From Parelaphostrongylus tenuis (taxonomy: Eukaryota; Nematoda; Chromadorea; Rhabditida; Metastrongylidae): a stretch of 64,000 bases of DNA. Under the pieces are notes generated by a model. The model made no database searches, was not told the DNA's origin, and saw only the letters and a program-made list of their open reading frames with translations. A program made the position numbers and the translations under genes. Location of the stretch: assembly GCA_019055375.1 (NCBI GenBank), contig JAHQIW010000191.1, positions 248,001 to 312,000 on the forward strand, given 5' to 3'. Of this stretch, positions 63,262 to 64,000 are shown in pieces (the first letter of the stretch is position 1; every line of letters starts with the position of its first letter).

Positions 63262-64000
63262 AGGCGTTTTGCCGGAGGAGTTGAAGAAGAATTGAGGTTG
63301 ATCTTTATTGCACTTCATTCCCATGACTTTTTTCCGTAGTTGAGGTGGAGCTGAGGGGGGTCCTTGCTGAGTCCAAACCCGTAACGCCTCCGCCGGAGTT
63401 AAGGAAGGCCTTATAATAGTCCTTATTGGACTTCAGTTCCGTGACTCTTTTGCCGGAGTTGAGAAAAGCCTTAGGTTACAACTAACTTGAGCTGCGTGGC
63501 TCTTTTGCCGGAGTTCAAGAGGGCATTAGGTCAGTTTAACTAGATTTCAACCCCGTAACTCTTTCATCGGTGTGGAGGGTGGGGCTGACGTTAGCCATTG
63601 ATGGATTCATACCCGTGCGTTTTTGCCGGAGTCGAGGGTAGCTCGGTTTAGTCCTTACTGGACTTCAACCTTGTGGTTGTTTTGCCGGACAAGAGGGGGG
63701 CCTTAGGTTGGTTCTGACTGACTTCAACTGCGTGGCAGTTTTGCTGGAGGTGAGGTAGAGATGAGGTCAGTCTTCACTGGACTTCAACATCGTGACTCTT
63801 TTACGATGTGGAGGGTAGGACTGCGGTTAGTCCTTAACGGATTTAAACCCGCGACTTTTTTGCCGGAGTTGAGGAGGGCCTTAACTTGGTTCTTACTGGA
63901 CTTTAACTCTATAACTCTTTTACCGGTGTGGAGTGTGCGGCTGAGGTTAGTCCTTAATGGATTCACACCCATGACGTATTCGCTGGAGTTGAGAAGGGCC
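63262..64000. repeat. Minisatellite, ~60-bp units in two alternating types, running off the window
   Basis: At least eleven units, each with a CTTTTGCCGGAG-like core, a GAGG(G)CC segment and GGACTTCAACCCCGTGA. Core spacing is about 57-62 bases. Some units carry GGTGTGGAGGGTGGGGCTGA instead of GGAGTTGAGGAGGGCCTTAG (near 63565, 63800 and 63920). This gives a locally alternating, about 120-base higher-order period near the end. A 62-codon minus frame repeats NPLRTN with a 40-residue period purely because of it. Confidence 0.88.

Noticed and set aside
63784..63972. Repeat protein frame with NPLRTN period
   Set aside because: Periodicity comes from the minisatellite. Unit lengths are not kept in multiples of three along the array.
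63262..64000. CRISPR-like array
   Set aside because: Units are diverged along their whole length with no unique spacers, and the context is a eukaryotic genome. It is a minisatellite.

Overview
The window looks like nuclear DNA of a clade V (strongylid, hookworm-like) nematode. It is AT-rich and repeat-dense. Short exons are split by introns ending in TTTCAG-type acceptors. Several retroelement and mariner sequences resemble families I know from hookworms (Ancylostoma, Necator). The taxon call is inference; no rRNA or mitochondrial marker is present.

Four host genes can be supported. (1) 6306-7024 (-): a three-exon linker histone H1 locus, with breaks in its conserved globular domain. (2) 31468-31710 (-): the RING exon of an RBX2/RNF7-type cullin-ligase subunit. 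(3) 37992-40297 (+): a complete three-exon RPB12 (RNA polymerase I/II/III shared subunit) gene encoding 63 residues. (4) About 42212-53032 (-): a CCR4-NOT subunit 2 (CNOT2/NOT2) gene. Its whole C-terminal NOT-box half can be read through seven phased exons. One exon carries a one-base frame break. A start exon lies at 52894-53032.

Most of the rest is mobile DNA. An RTE-type LINE is present as an essentially full-length copy (22807-26133, 11-bp target duplication, intact endonuclease and reverse transcriptase) and as several truncated copies. A second RTE lineage (13.6-14.8 kb) and a Penelope-like reverse transcriptase scrap (3.2-3.7 kb) are decayed. Mariner-type DNA transposons occur in three forms: decayed transposase genes, two roughly 595-bp internally deleted copies sharing one deletion, and two palindromic elements made of two convergent 5' ends. 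At least three tRNA-derived SINE families are scattered through the window. A large family of fold-back (long inverted repeat) elements, some smaller perfect hairpins and many (TA)n microsatellites fill introns and intergenic DNA.

Layout: 1-6.2 kb fold-back, Penelope and mariner remnants; 6.3-7.0 kb H1; 7.3-12.9 kb repeats and unassigned DNA; 13-18.5 kb LINE fragments; 20-26.5 kb hairpin, (TA)n, LINE and SINE cluster; 27.4-31 kb old LINE and fold-backs; 31.5 kb RBX2; 32-37.5 kb mariner and SINE cluster; 38-40.3 kb RPB12; 42.2-53 kb CNOT2; 53.4-55.2 kb a direct repeat and a GC-rich island; 55.3-62.9 kb SINE, hairpin, mariner and fold-back cluster; 63.26-64 kb a minisatellite running off the end.

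The genes share no obvious pathway. RPB12 and CNOT2 both act in mRNA metabolism, but nothing in the sequence links their regulation.
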